NCBI RefSeq assembly: GCF_037975245.1
Contig: NC_092583.1
Span: 1,700,264 to 1,764,263 of the forward strand
From: Apostichopus japonicus
Lineage: Eukaryota > Echinodermata > Holothuroidea > Aspidochirotida > Stichopodidae
Direction of reading: 5' to 3'
Length of the DNA: 64,000 bases
Shown: piece after piece, positions 1 through 11,627 of the stretch
How the letters are laid out: each line of letters opens with the position of its first letter
How positions within the stretch are numbered: position 1 is the stretch's first letter
The notes under the pieces: model-generated
What the model saw: only the letters and a program-made list of their open reading frames with translations
Databases searched by the model: none
Told to the model about the DNA's origin: nothing
Position numbers and translations under genes: made by a program

Positions 1-394
1 GAAATTAATTTATGAGAGTGCAGGATTATTAAAATGATAACTCTTATCAATAAAACATATTGACCACCTTGTTATATACATTATTTAATATTTCTGTCAA
101 TTTCTGTCAGTGATTTACTTGATTTCACGATCAACTCTACATCTTTCCTAACTATATTACTGGATATTCTCAGTGCCCACTGTAGGCGCGTAGCGAGGAA
201 GTTGCCAAGGGAGGGGCGAAGCCTGTAGACAAACTATCTAAGCGTAGAATAAAATTTTGGCCGAAAGTGCCTCCCAGATGGCTGGAAATGGCACTTCCCA
301 GGCCTTGTAAGTTGCATCTAAGCATTTTCTACTTTGAAATTACTAGCGATATCATAAAAAATATGCTCAAGGGGGTGGCGGTCGCCCCTTCGCC

Positions 395-412
395 CCCCCC
401 CCCCTTGGCTAT
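395..412 (+). repeat. Poly-C tract and flanking GC-rich patch
   Basis: A run of about 13 C lies within a GC-rich patch (about 365-435) inside AT-rich DNA. The run differs in length among units (matches near 23340 and 44636), which explains why small open frames across it differ between copies. The patch ends in a GGCTATGTGCCTG-like string. A related string, GGATACGCGCCTG, sits after the pyrimidine tract near 6990, so both may be edges of one dispersed repeat family; that is inference. No gene is seen in 1-1250. Confidence 0.5.
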
Positions 413-1250
413 GTGCCTGGCCCGCTCGAGGTAGAATCTCATCATTCTGAGAACTGAGTTACTTTGGGTTTATTTGCTTTCGAAATATTTAAGATATTTA
501 AATCTCACAACAATATATATATTTCATCGAGATGACTATTCAAGCATCATTTCTAACAATGAAGGAAAAGTTGAAAATTTCCAAATTCTCCAGTACTTGT
601 TTTTAATATTCATTTATAATAGGTTAGAAAAAATAGGTTACTTAGTGGAAGCCATAATTACAAGCTCATTAACCATCACTTGAGGATAGAACTCTTAAAG
701 GGATGTGGTTGGTGGTTACGAAGAGCATTTTATAGTTTTATCGACTCCTATATAGAATCACGCAGAGACCAGTTAAATCAGGTTACCATGCAAAATTAGA
801 GGGCAGCATGTTTTTTATTTAAACCTTCTGCAAAGTATAAGAAATAAGTAGTACAGATCAAAACTAGAAAAATACTGAGTGATACTAGAAAGAAAAAAAA
901 CAGCTTATCTAAGACAAGTCAAGTGAAGAGATATCAATATATATGTGGAAAAGTAATAAAACAAGAAATTCATACGAAATTCACAATGAAGAACTAACGT
1001 GACAACAAGTACATGAGAACATAAGTATACACATGGGAATATACAAATACATAGGCCTATACAGAAAAGTAATTTATTCACTCAATTTATTCAATATATT
1101 AATAACGTCACAAAATATGTATATGCATGGATGTATATGTGTGTATATCAAGATCCATCATATACATTACAACTACTTGTTTAATCTGAAATGTTATCAA
1201 ACGTCCAACCGGGTCTGTCACTGACCGCTGCAGTGCTGCAATGCGCGTAT

Positions 1251-1455
1251 AAAGGACGTGTTGACAATATGCTTATACCATATAGCTATAGGCTATACGT
1301 TAGGACGGGTTGGCAATATACTTATACTAGCTAGACTATAAGTTAGGACGGGTTGGCTATAAGCTTATACTAGCTAGGCTATAAGTTAATTAGTACGGGT
1401 TGGCTATAAGATTATACTAGGTAGGCTATAAGTTAGGACGGGTTGGGAATGGCTG
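1251..1455 (+). repeat. Tandem array, 43-47-bp monomer, about 4.5 copies
   Basis: Monomers begin TAGGACGGGTTGG, or TAGTACGGG in one copy, near 1301, 1344, 1391 and 1434. Each continues with TATACTAGCTAGGCTATAAG-type sequence. A more diverged first copy starts near 1251. The spacing of 43, 47 and 43 bp was measured from the motif starts. No coding potential is seen. Confidence 0.85.
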
Positions 1456-2254
1456 TAAGCCATATCTGAGGATATCATAGCTCGACGCAACATTTAGCTG
1501 CAGCATTCCACAAGAGATGCCTTTATTCGTTCTTATCCTCCATTATAATCACCATCGTAGTAATGGGCTTGAAGCATTACGAAGATTACAACCGTAACTG
1601 CAAAGACATTTAAGCCTGACATCTCTCCATTATCTTAAACACCCTATGCTTATTCCATCACACAAAGAGCTTACGGATTATATGGAGTTCAACTCCCATG
1701 TCGAAGTGTGTGTAAACAGCTATGCAAGAAGAAGTCTAAAGAAAGTTTCACATCCAGTCTCTTTCCAAAGGCGTGGAAGAGAGTATGGCTGTGTATACAA
1801 GCGACCTACATAAATGAAATGGAAAGCCTGAGAATATTGAATGTAGGAACCTACATTGTCCATTATAACTTTAATATTTTATGTTAATTTGTTGTTGTTT
1901 TTGGAGAAGTCGATTGGTCTAGAGAAACATGGAAGAAACGTGGACTATAATTAAAAAAAGAAGTAAGTGCTACTCTCTTCTCATTTCTTCTTTTTCGAAA
2001 GCATAGAAAACACGAACAACTTTAAGATTAGAAGTTATATTGTTCTGAATAATACAAAACTTTAAATATTTAACAATACAATATACAAAATAATTAATAC
2101 AAGTAGCAGAGTCAGTTTGATCATTCTCGGCGATATATCGAATTAAAACCAAGAGCTGAAGACTTTAGAGGAGGAATTGGTGGTTTCGCTATATGATACA
2201 GTTGGACGAATGACGAACTGGCTTGCAAAGTGGGAGGAGCGACCGTACATGCCA
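1456..2254. other. Unassigned non-coding stretch; locally divergent among units
   Basis: No gene, RNA or known repeat is recognised. Units 1 and 2 are nearly identical here except for a 19-bp indel: unit 1 lacks the bases at 24609-24627. Unit 3 differs at many positions and carries the solo-LTR candidate. Short open frames are present but lack start-context, composition or family support. Confidence 0.5.
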
Positions 2255-2360
2255 AGACCAGTTAAGTCAACTTGACTCCTAGTAAACGTGTTGAGACCAG
2301 TTAAACACAGGTATACTCGTAGTGAACTTGTAGAAACTAGTTAAGTCAGCTTGACTCAAA
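2255..2360 (+). repeat. Tandem array, 38-39-bp monomer, about 3 copies
   Basis: Motifs AGACCAGTTAA, AGACCAGTTAA and AGAAACTAGTTAAG begin near 2255, 2294 and 2332. Each is followed by sequence of the type TCAACTTGACTCCTAGT, diverged in the middle copy. Counterparts lie at about 25220-25325 and 47432-47537. Confidence 0.75.
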
Positions 2361-4990
2361 AAAAATTGTTTTTTGGCAAAATCCAGTATCATCTTGGAAG
2401 CTTTTAGTCAACTTTGCCACAAAATCGCTTCACAAAAGTTGATGGATTTGTAGTTAAGTTTTTTTTTGTATTTATCGTCATCAAGCCTTGCAATATGACA
2501 GAGTCTACGTTAATCAGTTCTGTTAATTATATGAAGAGAATTGTTTCATGGTATCCAGATCAAGAAATATTTGATGAAAATTAGAACAAAGCAATTATCA
2601 ATGTTGAAAAAGGTGACTTAATTGTACCGTGTAGTTATTAATGGTATCATGTGTCAGATGAAAAAGACATTTCATTATGTTTTGTTATAATATTTCATTT
2701 TCATGGTCTGTTTTTTCTTCATCTTCTTCATTTTCTTTGATTATTCTAGCATTTGTAATTCAGTTATGTTCTCAGATATTAATACAAGGGAAGGATATAA
2801 AAACTGATTATAATGGACCGAACGTTTTGGTTACGCTTTCATTAATTTGTTGTGTGTTGTATCTATGGGCTGGACCCCTCACCACCCCCAACCCCCTCCG
2901 CCAAAGAAAATCGCCTCTTGCCCTTCCATAAAGGATCAGTCCCTAAGTAAGTCGAGCAAAGTTAGAATTTCACGTCTCTCCACCTTTGAAATTTTGCAGG
3001 TGCACGTCACTGCGCAAGTCCTGGATGCACACGCGCTTATTTTCCTTCATATTTTGCCCTATAGGAGTGGTTGTAACTTGTTACTTTCTAACTTAAAGGC
3101 ATTGAAGACTCGCTCCAAACCGCGTGCGGCCATCTGAAAAAATTAACTTTCCGTTGCATGCAAGTGAAGTTTTGTTGTAGCTGGACCTGAGATGTCCATC
3201 GCTGTATCGTTTGTACACTGTGCTGTGGGTATTGACCGCAGCTGTATGTACTGACAGTTTACTAGTGTCTAATTACCGACGGTAGCAAGCTGTGTGTGTG
3301 TATTTTCTGGGATCGATGGTGGTGTCTAATACTTTTGTTACACCTCATTCGAAACTAAGTCAGATAACCGGCATTTCTTTTTGCGCTAGTCTTCACACCC
3401 TTTAATTAGGCGAACTGCTTCCGTCGCCATTATTCCCATTTTGTATTCATTTTTTTTTTCTTATCGGTGTCCCTGTCTCTCTTGTTCTGTCATTTTGATA
3501 TTTTATTTACACAACATTTTGCTCTGAGATTGCTACCAAGAACGCAAGGCGCCATAAAATAATTAAAATGAAAAAACAAAACAATTATTAACTTATCAGG
3601 TTGATAGCTGTTGTGCGATTTGTATATCATTGGTACTTAAGTATACAACTTACATAACTGCAGATTTGTAGGCCCGGCGTCGATGTATGCATGCATGGGA
3701 TAGTGTAGGCCTACCCTTTGAACTCACATCTTGACATCCGATCCAGTCAACTTTTGAAACCGTTCTATTTACCATAAGGCTGCAGCTCAATGTATTTGTT
3801 ACCGTACCTTATGTATTAAAGACACATGGAATCGAGCAAGTGCGCCGATACAAATCACTGAAGTGCTGAATCATTCAAATGGATCCATTACATTAGCAAA
3901 ATGAGTGTTAGATAAACAAAGCAACTCCCCTCCCCCCCCCCCTCCCCCCGTTTCATGTAGGTAACGGTAAATCGTCGAAAAATATCAAGTCGAAAGGAGG
4001 ATTCAAATGTCGAGATTCAATTGTCGTAAATTTTGAGATTTTTTGCGGTGAAATAGTAAGTTGATATTTCCGGGGAAAAAATCGATATATACTTTGAGAA
4101 TAGATTGGCAAATTTGCGACAAACAAAATAGTGAAATATTAACCCAAACAATTGAAATTGCGACTAAGTAGAAATAATATCACTTTTTCGTTCGAAATTC
4201 CTATCTATCTATCTATCTGTCTGTCTGCCTGTCGATTAATTGATAGATTGATTGATTCTTATTCCCCATTCCTATTCATATCCCTATTCTTATGTCATTG
4301 TAATTATCATTATTAATTAAGCGTTTACTTAGCTACAGCCGGACTGGAGTTGTATACCTCCTGACGTCACACGAAGCTAAATCCGATAGAATAACCTCAA
4401 TGCGGTTTGCAACGCCGGTAAGCAACTGAATACCCCGATCAGCGCAAAGCTTACAAGAAAAGCAAATACACCAAATGTTCAGAATACACTGGTACGTGGC
4501 GAAAGGTCTGTCGGAAGACATTAGATAAAGCGACCTACCACATTAGCATGAAAGGTTAGGCTCGCCAATTTATTTTCTATAATAGGCTACATGTTATCCG
4601 GTGAGTACACAGTTAAATTCTTATTATTCTAATAAGTAGCCTAACATAAAGACCATGTAACATTTCTATCTGTGTTAATGAACTATTATTCAAATATGAT
4701 GGCGACGGAAGGCTCATAAAAGGAATCCTTTAATCTCAGAATATCACCTCTCTGTTTGTTTATATATTACTTTGCTAGTTACTTTGACATCATGGTGGTG
4801 ATTCTGTTTTCTGCTTAAGAAAATTGCAAGGATGTCGGTAAGGCTCTTTTAATATTTTGTACAGTTTTACCAAAACATATTTTCAGTTTGATTTATATCC
4901 CACATAATATAAATATAAATGGTGAATAGTTAAATTACAAAAGTCAAAAGAATACAAAGGATAAGTAAGATGAAAAAGGAGAAAAGAACA
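2361..4990. other. Unassigned non-coding stretch with low-complexity tracts
   Basis: No gene is recognised. Two overlapping open frames (2677-2931 and 2847-3137) are kept in all three units, but so is the surrounding DNA, so this says nothing about selection. They are low-complexity (Ser/Phe-rich, Pro-rich) and match no family I know. A C-rich tract lies near 3928-3956 and differs in length between units. A short CTAT/CTGT tetranucleotide run lies near 4201-4232. Counterparts in units 2 and 3 are alike. Confidence 0.5.
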
Positions 4991-5065
4991 AAGAACATTT
5001 ATATTTCGTCTCCGAGAATCAAACCCACGAAGCTGTAGTTCTTTCGTGTTAATTTGGCTACAATC
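4985..5065 (-). repeat. Possible degenerate tRNA-like SINE fragment
   Basis: Read on the minus strand, a GGGTTTGATTCTCGG string resembles a decayed pol III B box. A TAGCCAAATTAA string about 35 bases upstream loosely resembles an A box. Both boxes have mismatches and the spacing is short, so this is a weak call. Counterparts lie near 27950-28030 and 50167-50247. Confidence 0.3.
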
Positions 5066-5940
5066 TAGTACTATAGGCCTACTGATGCTCAATGCGGTCT
5101 GAATAAGGTTACAAGTAGCCTACCTCTAAAATTAACCTCTTTGTTTTTAGTTTATCAAAATCTTAAAATTCGGTAACATTGTTACAATATTTAATAGTGT
5201 AAAATCATATATGGTATAGTTTAAATGTGTAGGGACACCATTTTTTCCCCCTTCGTATCAACACTGTCTAAGAGATGATTTTTTTAAATTTTTTATCTTC
5301 GTTTTTTTCAATTGGTGTACACCTTTCAGTTAAATTGAAAGCTGTCCAATTAATTTCTGCTATGATGTGTTAATTAATGTCACACCCAACTCAAACAGCA
5401 TACTCTGTTAAAAAGGTTGGACCAATTTGTTTACCTATAACATTGGGTACGTTTGTAAATCCAACCAACTTTGCGTAAATTGTTGCCACAAATCAAGTGT
5501 ACCGTATAACTGCAGACAATTTCGACCAACTTTCGACCACTTTTTTGGCAACTAACTTACTTAAACTGTCGTAATTTTGTTGTTTTTCATTCTTCTTCTT
5601 CTGAGTGCAACGGGGTTTTTCCTTTATAAAAATTTATACAATTTTTCGTAGCGTGTATTAGTTTGAGCTCATCGTTCTAATTATTAAAGACAAGCAACTC
5701 CGTATTATGTAGCCGGTGCGCTTTAGTTTACTGCTTTTTAGACATGTATGAAAAATGCTTCCTATACGCAATCGCTCCTATACGCAATCGCAGGTTTCCT
5801 TTAATCACTGCCTACACGGTAGCCCCCGCCTTCCATCACACCCCGAGATACCCTCTTCCCGATGTACAAGTTGTGTCCCCTTATGTTGAGGTCATACCGT
5901 TGACATCCATGCAAAGTCAAATTATGCAGCATCGGCCGAG

Positions 5941-6781
5941 TACACTGAAAACTTAAATTGGTCCACCGACTAACATAACGTTAGTCCATCTGGTGCCTCT
6001 CCCGACTAACACAGCCTTAGTCAGTTGATATACCGACTAATTTATTCCTTAGTCAGTTGGATTTCTTAGTCGGTCATCTTAGTCCGTCAGCTTAGTCGAT
6101 CAACGATAACTTAGTCGGTAAATGTATATTAGTCAGTTACATTAGTTGGTGACATTAGTCGGTCTTTACCGACTAATTTATACCAGCCACCGACTAGTTT
6201 ATAGCAGGTTTTACATTAGTCAGGATGGTGCCTCTCCCGACTAACCTTTCTTAGTCGGTATCGACTGACTAGTTGCACTGACTAGAATCACTGAAAGAAT
6301 TAAACCCGACTAGTTTCACTGACTAGAATCACTGAAAGAAAAGAGAGCAGAAGAAACACAAATAATGTGTACGTTGGCAATATTTATTTCTGATAAAACT
6401 TCTGATGTCTACAAAAGCTGACTTTCGACAGATGGAGAAAAAATCACTGTAAACAATAATTTGAAAATATCATTTTATTCCAACAAAGTTAAGACAAGTT
6501 AATGGATCAAACATGAATCGCAAAAGTATAGTGCTGCACAATAATGCAAAGTTGAATCTTGGGCAAGAGTTCCTCACGACTTTCGTTTTAAAGTGGTACC
6601 CCAAATCGACACCAGTTAAGTCTTCACGAACAAAGAGTGTTTCTCTTAACTACAAATGGCCTTCCACTTGTCTTCAGGAAGCCAAAAATCTGCACCATTA
6701 TTGACCTGTGAACAGAAAATATGATATACGTGTAAGCACAGATACAGATATAGCACATGATAGCTCACATTATCATAAACA
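5941..6781 (+). repeat. 840-bp repeat, copy A, with dense GACTA/TAGTC motifs (unit 1)
   Basis: This segment recurs in the same orientation at 10457-11296 with a high visible match, starting TACACTGAAAACTTAAATTGG and ending near ATAAACA. The first 380 bp hold about 21 GACTA or TAGTC motifs in both orientations, mostly as ACCGACTA or TAGTCGGT. Such mixed-orientation motif clusters are known as subterminal transposase sites in several DNA transposons; applying that here is inference. On the minus strand, a splice-acceptor-like CTGTTCACAG near 6700 is followed by a short open frame (VNNGADFWLPEDKWKAICS, then stop). This could be a fossil terminal exon. Confidence 0.7.
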
Positions 6782-6824
6782 GGGGCTCTAAGCGGAGCGC
6801 CACCATCTTGTCGATGTCTTGGCG

Positions 6825-6960
6825 TTTTTCTTCTGCTCCCTCCTTTTCTCCCTTTCTACTTTTCTCTCTTTTGTCTTTTTCTTTTCCCTTCCTTCCTCCT
6901 CTTTTCCCCCCTTTTTTCCCCTTTCTTCTCTTTTCTTTTTCTCTCCTCTTTTTCTTACCC
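6825..6960 (+). repeat. Long pyrimidine tract (T/C)
   Basis: About 135 bp of nearly pure pyrimidine on the plus strand, followed by a GC-rich CCCGGGGGCGCACGCCCC segment. Open frames on either strand here (Ser/Phe/Pro-rich on plus, Lys/Arg/Glu-rich on minus) come from the skewed composition and are not genes. A single base differs between unit 1 (TTTTGTCTTT) and units 2 and 3 (TTTTTTCTTT). It is probably a pyrimidine-rich part of a dispersed repeat. Confidence 0.75.
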
Positions 6961-7679
6961 GGGGGCGCACGCCCCAACGCCTCTCCCTGGATACGCGCCT
7001 GAGAGTGTATGTTCAGCTGGCATTCACCAGCCAGCCATGTAGATGATAAATGGGGCTAGTAGTCCCAATATTGTGATATGTTGTGGGCGGAGGTCATATA
7101 TTCGTTTGAGTTCACCAGGGGTCAAATTGTGGAAACCATTGTTTATCACAATATTTTAACAAGGACAGATGTCATATTTAGTATTTTGATGTATCACATT
7201 TAGTACAAGAAGCCAGTTTTTGAGGTCAATGGTCATTTCAGGACAGCCTGTGTCATTGTGAATTATTGTTTGTCACATCACACTGCTTTTCACTGTATTA
7301 CTAAGATCAAAATTACATCTAATGATCACCGTTTTATCTTTGTAACCATAACTTTGAAACAGTTTGAACAATGAAAGGATCTAATTGAAATGGAGTTATA
7401 TTGTGGGAATTATCGTATACACACAGTCTCTATATAAATTACAAAGCCACTATCGTTTATGCCAAAGAATCTACCATATGACGAATAGCAGCAACCAATC
7501 AAAGCATTGGCTGCATAGGATTTGCTTTCAACAAGAAGATATTCATTGTATGTGTGGCTAAATGTGTGAGACTGCATTGACTCCTTACATAAGTGCTCAT
7601 TTTGGACACTCAAAGAGTAAACTTCAGAAATAAGAGATCTGCCAAGCAAGATGATATACCAAATTGGAATTGGTCTTAA

Positions 7680-8931
7680 AGGAATTGTCTGGTGGAAGAT
7701 TTTGATACATTGTCCTTGTAGTTATTATTTTTCTCTTTCTAACCATGTAAAAATTGTCCCCATTCGACATTTTCTTCTTGTAGAAATCTGGTTTTCAAAT
7801 TCACCAGTTTCTCACCAAAAGTACCGTTTGTTCGAACGCTTCAATATGGTGTTTGACGTAGTGCTTGCAGATAGGCAAAACAGGCGACTTGAAGTTAGCA
7901 CTCCCAATTCCGCAGCAAATTAACTCACGTGTAAGCACATTGAATTGCCTCATATATATAACGTACATACTCGCGAACGTATATACTACGATGCTCAGTT
8001 GGTGTACTTGTATAGCGTTACACATAGTACACTCACACTCAAACCACAGTTCATTAACTGTTCTTCGAACTCGCTGAAATAAAATTCACGGATCAAATTA
8101 ACAGTAAAAGGAAACTTATAAAGTATTCGTTAAACCGAAAGATGAAACTTGGCGGGATCGATGTCATCGCAGAACTGTCCGATTGTAAACGTTAGAGAGC
8201 CTATACACGCGAACATTCTTCGCGCTGGAGCTGGATACCGCGATGTATCAACAACGAAGAGCCTGCTGTTAAAACTTATCTTGTGTTACACAAAGACCAC
8301 GAAACCACCGATCTACTAAATATATTGCGGCTTAAGGAGTTTTTTAAATCATATCTAATTTATAAGAAATTTCACCGGAAATTATTGAAGAAATTGATCG
8401 AATCGTTGTCAGAGCAGAATATAGCGCTGAGAAGCTTAGGCTTCGCAGAACTGTCCGATTGTGAACGTTTGAGTATAGCCTACATGCGAACATTTTTCGC
8501 GTTGGAGCTGGATAGCGCGATGTATAGCCTGAACAACTCAGAGTCTGCTGTTAAAATTTACCTTATGTTACACAAAGACCACGGAGCCACCGCTCAAGTA
8601 CATGGTGGCTTAAGGAGTTTTTGAAAACATGTCTAATTTTTAAGAAATTTCACCGGAAATTAAGGAAGAAATTTATCTCTATACACACGCCGTTTTTGTT
8701 GTGATTACCGTATAGGTACTGTGCGGAGGGTGGGTTATGACGCAATCTGCTATGGCAGAGCTGACGTCACGTATTGTACTGTTCAAATCATATTTGAAAT
8801 GTCTATCCATAACGATTAAAAAATCGTTTCTCTGTCAAACGCAACATTAGCGTTCTCATACTTTGACAACATGTTTGGAAAATTATTTACTATTTTTTAA
8901 GGAAACTTCTTTGGGCCACCAGACAATCCTT
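7680..8931 (+). mobile_element. TTAA-flanked non-autonomous DNA transposon (piggyBac-like MITE)
   Basis: Present only in unit 1. The left end reads AGGAATTGTCTGGTGG and the right end CCACCAGACAATCCTT; as inverted repeats they match at 14 of 16 bases. TTAA flanks both sides (7676-7679 and 8932-8935). Units 2 and 3 hold the unoccupied site with a single TTAA (30640-30643 and 52857-52860), so the event is exactly 1252 bp plus one TTAA. Use of TTAA with no other duplication is typical of the piggyBac group. No transposase is present. The only long frame (8283-8624) lies in an internal 276-bp tandem duplication. Absence in units 2 and 3 means either a late insertion in unit 1 or precise excision. 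Confidence 0.9.
8168..8675 (+). repeat. Internal 276-bp tandem duplication inside the TTAA element
   Basis: The string CGCAGAACTGTCCGATTG starts at 8168 and again at 8444. Both copies run on through a CACAAAGACCACG string and a GAAATTTCACCGGAAATTA string. The copies have diverged by several percent plus small indels. The frame at 8283-8624 spans both copies and has no recognised domain. Confidence 0.8.
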
Positions 8932-8935
8932 TTAA

Positions 8936-10456
8936 GTCCGAGTGCAGAAAGCTGGACTCGAGTACTATAAACGTGTGGGTATTACACATTTCTTTGTGGG
9001 TATACTGTACGGGTGGGATTTACATTAAATACGTGTTTGTTGCCACATTGTTCAGTTCAGTTCAGTGGTGTTGTTATTGTTTGTTGTGTAGGGCAATCAA
9101 TCTTGTAAACCTTTATACAACAGACACATCCCTACCTGTGATTCATTGATTAACGGTAAACTGTAACCGTAGGTGCTTTTTTGTTTTTTAAATTATGTGA
9201 TGCAACTTACCAGGTAGAAACAATTAAACTCAAGAACACTGTGATACAACAAATTTGAACACATTGTTAGTAACAGATGATGAAGCCACAAATGAAAGTA
9301 TGAGTTCATGTATAAGAATTCAAAATAATAACAATTTTGGAAGCTAGGAAAGTTTTAAAGAAAATGGTTACACATCTCTAAAAGAGTAACGGCGTTCCGT
9401 TATAACAATTCCTCATTCATATAAACACTTAATAGACATGCCTTTTTACCTGCAACTTTAAACCAGGGAGTTGAAAAAAAATAATATTCATCTGTTTGCA
9501 CAAATCGTAGATATAACCCTCAGTGTCAACGTGTAAATTGTGTAAACAAGAGTACAACGACACAGGATTCGGGATTTGAGCAGGTTTCCAATAACATGTT
9601 TTCGTACTTTTTGGAATAATATCTTTCTTTCTTTCTTTTAAAATAACCGCAACTTCTCAAAAGAACCGACATTTCTTCAAATCCTTTGTATAGATGATTG
9701 AATTTGTTTCAAAACAAATAAATGATAACAATCAACCGCAAAGTAGAAGGTTAAAAACACTCCCGTTACAAAGAAGTTTCATGCTGAAAGCAGTCAATGA
9801 TGCGTTTCCAAATTTCCTGTGATTTGTTTGACTAATAGTCCTTACCATTGTCTGCAAACATTTTTGCATTTATCGTGCTCAATAAACACAACGTATTTTG
9901 TTAAAATAACTTATTTATATAGCGCATTATACCGACGGTCTCAATGCAACTAATTGTAACGTTGCTGTCCCGTGTAGAGATAGCAAAGTTTGTATAGTAT
10001 AGGCTCTCATGTGTGTGCACTCTCAAATATCACAACGTGTATGGTTGGCCACAGTGGACAAAATTCAGAAATTATGACGACATATCAGGAGGCAGGACTT
10101 TTTTATGTCTACATAAAATTGATTTGATGTGGACATAAATTCAAATTAATGCTGGCATATATTAAAATAATGCTGGCACCGTACCGTACCAGCTGCGTAC
10201 TGATAATGCAGTTGGCACCTTCCTCTTTCAATCTGTTTCAATCTGTGTGAATATTAATGTACATTTAAAGAGTTGTGTCTGTATTGCATGTATGGGCTAC
10301 CACATTATGTCAAAATATTCTTGCTTATGAGTTGCACTTCTCTTTATATAGTAAGTACACCTTGTAAAGGGTTTCAGTGCAAACACATGAATTTATTTGT
10401 AATCTAAGATAATACATATAATATTAATGTCCCCACGCTTCCATAGGCATGAGTTG
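8936..10456. other. Unassigned non-coding stretch
   Basis: No gene, RNA or repeat is recognised except a short CTTT run near 9623-9640 and one isolated CCAGGGAGTTG string at 9463-9473. That string matches one arm of the palindromic micro-insertions but has no partner. Counterparts are at about 30644-32164 and 52861-54381. Confidence 0.5.
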
Positions 10457-11296
10457 TACACTGAAAACTTAAATTGGTTCACCGACTAACATAACGTTAG
10501 TCCATCTGGTGCCTCTCCTGACTAACACAGCCTTAATCAGTTGCTATACCGACTAATTTATTCCTTAGTCAGTTGGATTTCTTAGTCGGTCATCTTAGTC
10601 CGTCAGCTTAGTCGATCAACAATTTCTTAGTCGGTAAATGTATATTAGTCAGTTACATTAGTTGGTGACATTAGTCGGTCTTTACCGACTAATTTATACC
10701 AGCCACCGACTAGTTTATAGCAGGTTTTACATTAGTCAGGATGGTGCCTCTCCCGACTAACCTTTCTTAGTCGGTATCGACTGACTAGTTGCACTGACTA
10801 GAATCACTGAAAGAATTAAACCCGACTAGTTTCACTGACTAGCATCACTGAAAGAAAAGAGAGCAGAAGAAGCACAAATAATGTGTACGTTGGCAGTATT
10901 TATTTCTGATAAAACTTCTGATGTCTACAAAGGCTGACTTTCGACAGATAGAGAAGAAATCACTGTAAACAAAAATCTGAAAATCTGATTTTATTCCAAC
11001 AAAGTTAAGACAAGTTAATGGATCAAACATGAATCGCAAAAGTATAGCACTGCACAATAATGCAAAGTTGAATCTTGGGCAAGGGTTCCTCATGACTTTC
11101 GTTTTAAAGTGGTACCCCAAATCGACACCAGTTAAGTCTTCACGAACAAAGAGTGTTTCTCTTAACTACAAATGGCCTCCCACTTGTCTTCAGGAAGCCA
11201 AAATCTGCACCATTATTGACCTGTGAACAGAAAATATGATATACGTGTAAGCACAGATACAGATATAGCACATGATAACTCACGTTATCCTAAACA
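10457..11296 (+). repeat. 840-bp repeat, copy B, with dense GACTA/TAGTC motifs (unit 1)
   Basis: Direct repeat of 5941-6781, about 4.5 kb downstream. It differs at scattered bases. One T is missing near 11202, which shifts the minus-strand frame that reads WLPEDKW in copy A. No clear target-site duplication flanks either copy. Confidence 0.7.
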
Positions 11297-11627
11297 TACA
11301 TTTACATTAAAATTTTATAACATATTGGGAGGTATACATTTAAATCTAGGTCCCTCAAATTATAAGCCAGGAATAGCAGCTTTACCAAATAATTATTAGC
11401 TTTGCACAGCATAACACCAAGTTATTTTTCAAAGCTTAATAATTATGTTAATCATGTTAATAATGATCCCAATAGACCGGGAGCCCAGAGGGTTCGGTTA
11501 GCTGGGAAGGTAACCAATTGCCTTGTACATCACAATGTTCACAGTGCATTCCTGTATATGAAACCAGACGACTGGCAAACCGGCTGTGGTGGGTGTGGCT
11601 GGGAGAGCAATTTTAAAGTCACCTGAT

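Noticed and set aside
2497-2592. Short frame starting MTESTLISSVNYMKRIVSWY
   Set aside because: About 30 codons with ordinary amino-acid make-up but no family match, no splice signals that I can defend, and no neighbouring exon.
2677-3137. Two overlapping frames of 84 and 96 codons kept in all three units
   Set aside because: Preservation is expected since the whole unit is a recent duplicate. Composition is low complexity, no domain is recognised, and the frames overlap in different phases.
6757-7046. Ser/Phe/Pro-rich and Lys/Arg/Glu-rich frames on opposite strands
   Set aside because: They are produced by the pyrimidine tract and its complement; all frames are open because of base composition.
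8283-8624. 113-codon frame inside the TTAA element as a possible transposase
   Set aside because: It spans an internal tandem duplication and shows no transposase motif, and the element is far too short for a piggyBac transposase.
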